In this document: positions 21,069 through 23,041 of the stretch, piece by piece
Numbering within the stretch: the stretch's first letter is position 1
Layout: each line of letters starts with the position of its first letter
DNA from: a virus
Length of the DNA: 23,041 bases
IMG/VR virus record: IMGVR_UViG_3300042450_002380
Location: 1 to 23,041 of that record
Direction: 5' to 3' (one strand)
The notes under the pieces: model-generated
The model's input: only the letters and a program-made list of their open reading frames with translations
What the model was told of the DNA's origin: nothing
Databases searched by the model: none
Made by a program: the position numbers and the translations under genes

Positions 21069-22310
21069 CTAAGCGGCGCCCGTTTCCGGACACAGCGCAT
21101 TGAAGCTCACTCCGTCGCTTTGACGCGTGACCTGCTTACCGGTGTAATCCTGGAAGCGCCGAATAATTACATCGGCGTACTTCGGATCCAATTCCATCAA
21201 CCGTGCGCGACGGCCTGATTTCTCACAGGCGATCAGCGTGGTGCCCGAACCACCGAAGGGGTCCAGTACGATGTCGCGCGTCTTGCTGCTGTTGCGCACC
21301 GCGCGCTCCATCAACTCCACGGGCTTCATGGTTGGATGAAGATCGTTCTTATGCGGCTTCTTGATCTGCCACACGTCGCCCTGGTCGCGCGCACCGCACC
21401 AGTAGTGCTGTGAGCCATCCTTCCAACCGTAGAGAATCGGCTCGTACTGGCGCTGGTAATCGGCGCGGCCCATCGTAAACGTGTTCTTCGCCCAGATGAC
21501 AAACGTTGACCACTTGCCACCAGCGGCGCGGAATGCCGATTGCAACGTGTCTAGCTCAGATGAACTCATCGCGATGTAGACCGCACCCTTAGTGACCGCA
21601 AGAATGTTTTGGCAGGTCGCAAGCAGGAATGCGGAGAACCCTTCGCCCATGTTGTCGTTCAAGATCGGTCTGTGGGTGCCACGCAGCTTGTCCTTGGCGC
21701 TGTTGGCGTAGTTGACGTTGTACGGCGGGTCAGTGACCGTCATGTCGGCCAGCTCATCCCCGAGCAATGCTTTGTAATCTTCTGCCTTGGTGGCGTCCCC
21801 ACACAGCAGCTTGTGCTCACCGAGCAACCACACATCACCGGATTTGGAGATTGCCGACTCGGTGACCTCAGGTACAGCGTCATCATCGGTCAGTCCGGTG
21901 TTCTCGCTATCGAGCAATTTATCGAGTTCATCGGCGCTAAAGCCCAGCAGGTCCAGATCGAATTCCGCCGCTGACAGATCCGCCAGTTCAAGGGATAGCA
22001 ACTCGTTGTCCCAGCCTGCACTCTCGGCTAAGCGATTGTCGGCCAGAATGTAAGCGCGTTTTTGTGTGGGCGAGAGGTGTGCCAGTTCAATCACTGGCAC
22101 CGTGGCCAGCCCCAATTTGCGCGCACCGAGCAGTCTGCCGTGACCAGCAATTAACCCGCGGTCCCCATCCACCAGAATCGGATTGTTGAAGCCGAATTCA
22201 CGGATACTGGCGGCAATCTGTGCGACCTGTGCATCCGAGTGGGTGCGGGCATTGTTCGCGTAAGGGATCAGCAAGTCTACCGAACGGTATTCGATATTGA
22301 GTGTTTGCAT
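21069..22310 (-). CDS. ParB-domain DNA methyltransferase
   Basis: A 413-aa two-domain protein. Residues 1-130 form a ParB/Srx-like domain (LIPYANNARTHSDAQVAQIA, then NNPILVDGDRGLIAGHGRLL GAR). Residues 155-395 form a beta-class N6-adenine or N4-cytosine methyltransferase: catalytic DPPY at 194-197 (motif IV) precedes HPTMKP at 325-330 and the AdoMet-binding DPFGGSGTT at 350-358 (motif I). Such orphan enzymes have no restriction partner and probably protect phage DNA or modify its ends. No nuclease gene lies alongside. The start at 22308-22310 has no visible ribosome binding site; a terminator-like hairpin and T tract end 6 nt before it. Confidence 0.95.
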   Translation of the reverse strand: MQTLNIEYRSVDLLIPYANNARTHSDAQVAQIAASIREFGFNNPILVDGDRGLIAGHGRLLGARKLGLATVPVIELAHLSPTQKRAYILADNRLAESAGWDNELLSLELADLSAAEFDLDLLGFSADELDKLLDSENTGLTDDDAVPEVTESAISKSGDVWLLGEHKLLCGDATKAEDYKALLGDELADMTVTDPPYNVNYANSAKDKLRGTHRPILNDNMGEGFSAFLLATCQNILAVTKGAVYIAMSSSELDTLQSAFRAAGGKWSTFVIWAKNTFTMGRADYQRQYEPILYGWKDGSQHYWCGARDQGDVWQIKKPHKNDLHPTMKPVELMERAVRNSSKTRDIVLDPFGGSGTTLIACEKSGRRARLMELDPKYADVIIRRFQDYTGKQVTRQSDGVSFNALCPETGAA

Positions 22311-22316
22311 ATGCGT

Positions 22317-22341
22317 AAAAAAACCGCCACGCGGGCGGTTT
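22317..22341 (-). terminator. Terminator-like hairpin abutting methyltransferase start
   Basis: A perfect 8-bp stem pairs AAACCGCC (22321-22328) with GGCGGTTT (22334-22341), loop ACGCG, followed on the minus strand by seven T at 22323-22317. The methyltransferase ATG lies only 6 nt past the T tract, so no ribosome binding site fits between. Over 23 nt it differs by a single loop base from the hairpin at 13824-13846 before the capsid gene. Confidence 0.85.
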
Positions 22342-22413
22342 GGAGTATGGTTTTGTCTGAACGCTCTTGTTCTGACTATGGCACAAATCTTAGCAGAAAC
22401 TCCCGGATATGTT

Positions 22414-22438
22414 GCACATCAAGATCTGTCTGATGTGC
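22414..22438. promoter_or_regulatory. Perfect 8-bp inverted repeat, operator-like
   Basis: GCACATCA (22414-22421) and TGATGTGC (22431-22438) form a perfect inverted repeat with a 9-nt spacer, in the 170-bp gap between the DUF6362 gene and the methyltransferase. No T tract follows, so a dimeric regulator site is more likely than a terminator. A weak minus-strand -10 candidate TAAGAT lies about 15 nt further downstream, near 22388-22393. Confidence 0.5.
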
Positions 22439-22480
22439 CGCTTATGCGCGCAGTAAATGTAATTTAGCCACTGATACACG

Positions 22481-22873
22481 CTAAAACGCGCTAGAACACT
22501 CAGCACCTAACTGCACGGCGACCACCATCAACGCTCGCTTCCATCTGCGCCAGGCTGTTGACCGATCGCAGCCAATGCGACGACACACCTCTTTCCACCC
22601 GTAGCGATCAGCACGCATCCATACAATGTGCCGTGATTCGGGATCGAGCCACTGTACCCAGCGCATCGTCTCCAACATCCGCTCGATGTCTGCCGGACCC
22701 GGCGATATGGGCCGACCGATGTACTGCGGGTCCGGGTAGCGATCAGGCGCCTGGAAGGCCAACATCGACCAGCTGTTGAAGTAACCTTGCCCCCGATCTG
22801 GCGGCAGTCGCCGCGCTGTTTCTGCTGCCTGCACGAAGCATGCTTCCACTTCATCAATCGTCCACTTACTCAT
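22481..22873 (-). CDS. DUF6362-like HTH protein
   Basis: A 130-aa protein beginning MSKWTIDEVEACFVQAAETA at ATG 22871-22873. I rejected a longer reading from 22945 because the upstream gene occupies that stretch in another frame and the ATG overlaps its end. The C-terminus has a helix-turn-helix (YGWKEVCRRIGCDRSTAWRR WKRAL), and the centre has LETMRWVQWLDPESRHIVWM, matching DUF6362 proteins found near phage terminase and methyltransferase genes. DNA binding is likely; a late regulatory or antitermination-like role is a guess. The ribosome binding site AAGGA lies about 8 nt upstream. Confidence 0.85.
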   Translation of the reverse strand: MSKWTIDEVEACFVQAAETARRLPPDRGQGYFNSWSMLAFQAPDRYPDPQYIGRPISPGPADIERMLETMRWVQWLDPESRHIVWMRADRYGWKEVCRRIGCDRSTAWRRWKRALMVVAVQLGAECSSAF

Positions 22874-23041
22874 GGTGAGTCCTTCCGTACAGACGCTCGC
22901 CAATCCTGCGCACGATCTCGCGCTCGATGAAGTCCAGACGATCATCAGTTTCGTTCACCACCAGGATGTGCTGCTCGCGCCAACCGGCTTCCTTGATCGC
23001 GTCAAGATCCGGTACCTTTGGCTGCAGCTTACCCAACGGGC
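22866..23041 (-). CDS. Partial small phage protein, C-terminal part
   Basis: The window edge cuts this gene, leaving its last 57 codons and TAA (22866-22868). The visible peptide includes LGKLQPKVPDLDAIKEAGW, REQHILVV and a charged helix RLDFIEREIVRRIGERLYG. Its stop overlaps the DUF6362 start by 8 nt, so the two are co-translated. I recall similar short proteins of unknown role beside DUF6362 genes in prophages. The frame agrees with real coding better than the overlapping extension of the DUF6362 frame. Confidence 0.7.
   Translation of the reverse strand, partial: PLGKLQPKVPDLDAIKEAGWREQHILVVNETDDRLDFIEREIVRRIGERLYGRTHHE

Noticed and set aside
21069-22310. Restriction-modification system
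   Set aside because: Only the methyltransferase is present; neighbours show no restriction nuclease, and the HNH gene belongs with the terminase.
22874-22945. Longer start for the DUF6362-like gene
   Set aside because: The stretch codes for the end of the partial upstream gene in another frame, and the family begins at MSKWTIDEVE.
1-23041. CRISPR array, tRNA genes, insertion sequences or integrase
   Set aside because: No regularly spaced repeats, cloverleaf-like sequence, transposase motifs or recombinase were seen on either strand.

Overview
The window is the late (packaging, head, tail and lysis) module of a tailed phage or prophage, read almost wholly on the minus strand, so the biological order runs from the right end to the left. 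HK97-type terminase, portal, prohead protease and capsid, a long tape-measure protein and a split tail chaperone point to a siphovirus with a long non-contractile tail. The module style (phiE125 gp8-type connector, P27 terminase with HNH partner, DUF6362 next to a ParB-type methyltransferase, DUF6900 and DUF3489 proteins) suggests a Pseudomonadota host, most likely a betaproteobacterium. That host call is inference. No integrase, att site, tRNA or replication gene is visible, so prophage and free phage cannot be told apart.

Layout from right to left. (1) 23041-20709: a partial small gene, a DUF6362 regulator-like gene, a hairpin, a ParB-domain DNA methyltransferase and an 85-aa protein. (2) 19752-20697: a plus-strand cassette of three tightly spaced genes (65-aa protein, DUF6900-like, DUF3489-like) pointing against everything else. 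(3) 19635-16849: HNH endonuclease, a 217-bp G/C-run-rich gap that is a candidate cos region, then small and large terminase. (4) 16849-12451: portal, S49 prohead protease, a RelE/ParE-type toxin-antitoxin module with its own promoter and tandem terminators, then the major capsid protein. (5) 12423-10241: a capsid-adjacent protein, two head-tail connectors, a gp10-like protein and a tail terminator. (6) 10184-3836: a 65-aa unknown, tail tube, tail chaperone pair with a textbook -1 frameshift site, tape measure and a 301-aa tail protein with a carbohydrate-binding-like N-terminus. (7) 3799-2375: tail fibre and its assembly protein. (8) 2306-494: a lysis cassette of small membrane proteins around a lambda R-type endolysin. 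(9) 452-180: the C-terminal remnant of a different (GH24) lysozyme, then a strong terminator at 101-152.

Most structural genes are joined by ATGA overlaps, which implies translational coupling in one late operon. That operon is interrupted by short terminator-like hairpins placed directly upstream of selected genes (methyltransferase, capsid, 65-aa tail gene, tail chaperone, lysis genes). Full-length late transcription would therefore seem to need antitermination, or the hairpins act in RNA processing or stability. The points most worth following are the frameshift signal, the toxin-antitoxin insertion between protease and capsid, the hairpin series, the plus-strand cassette, the missing tail-tip genes and the lysozyme swap scar.
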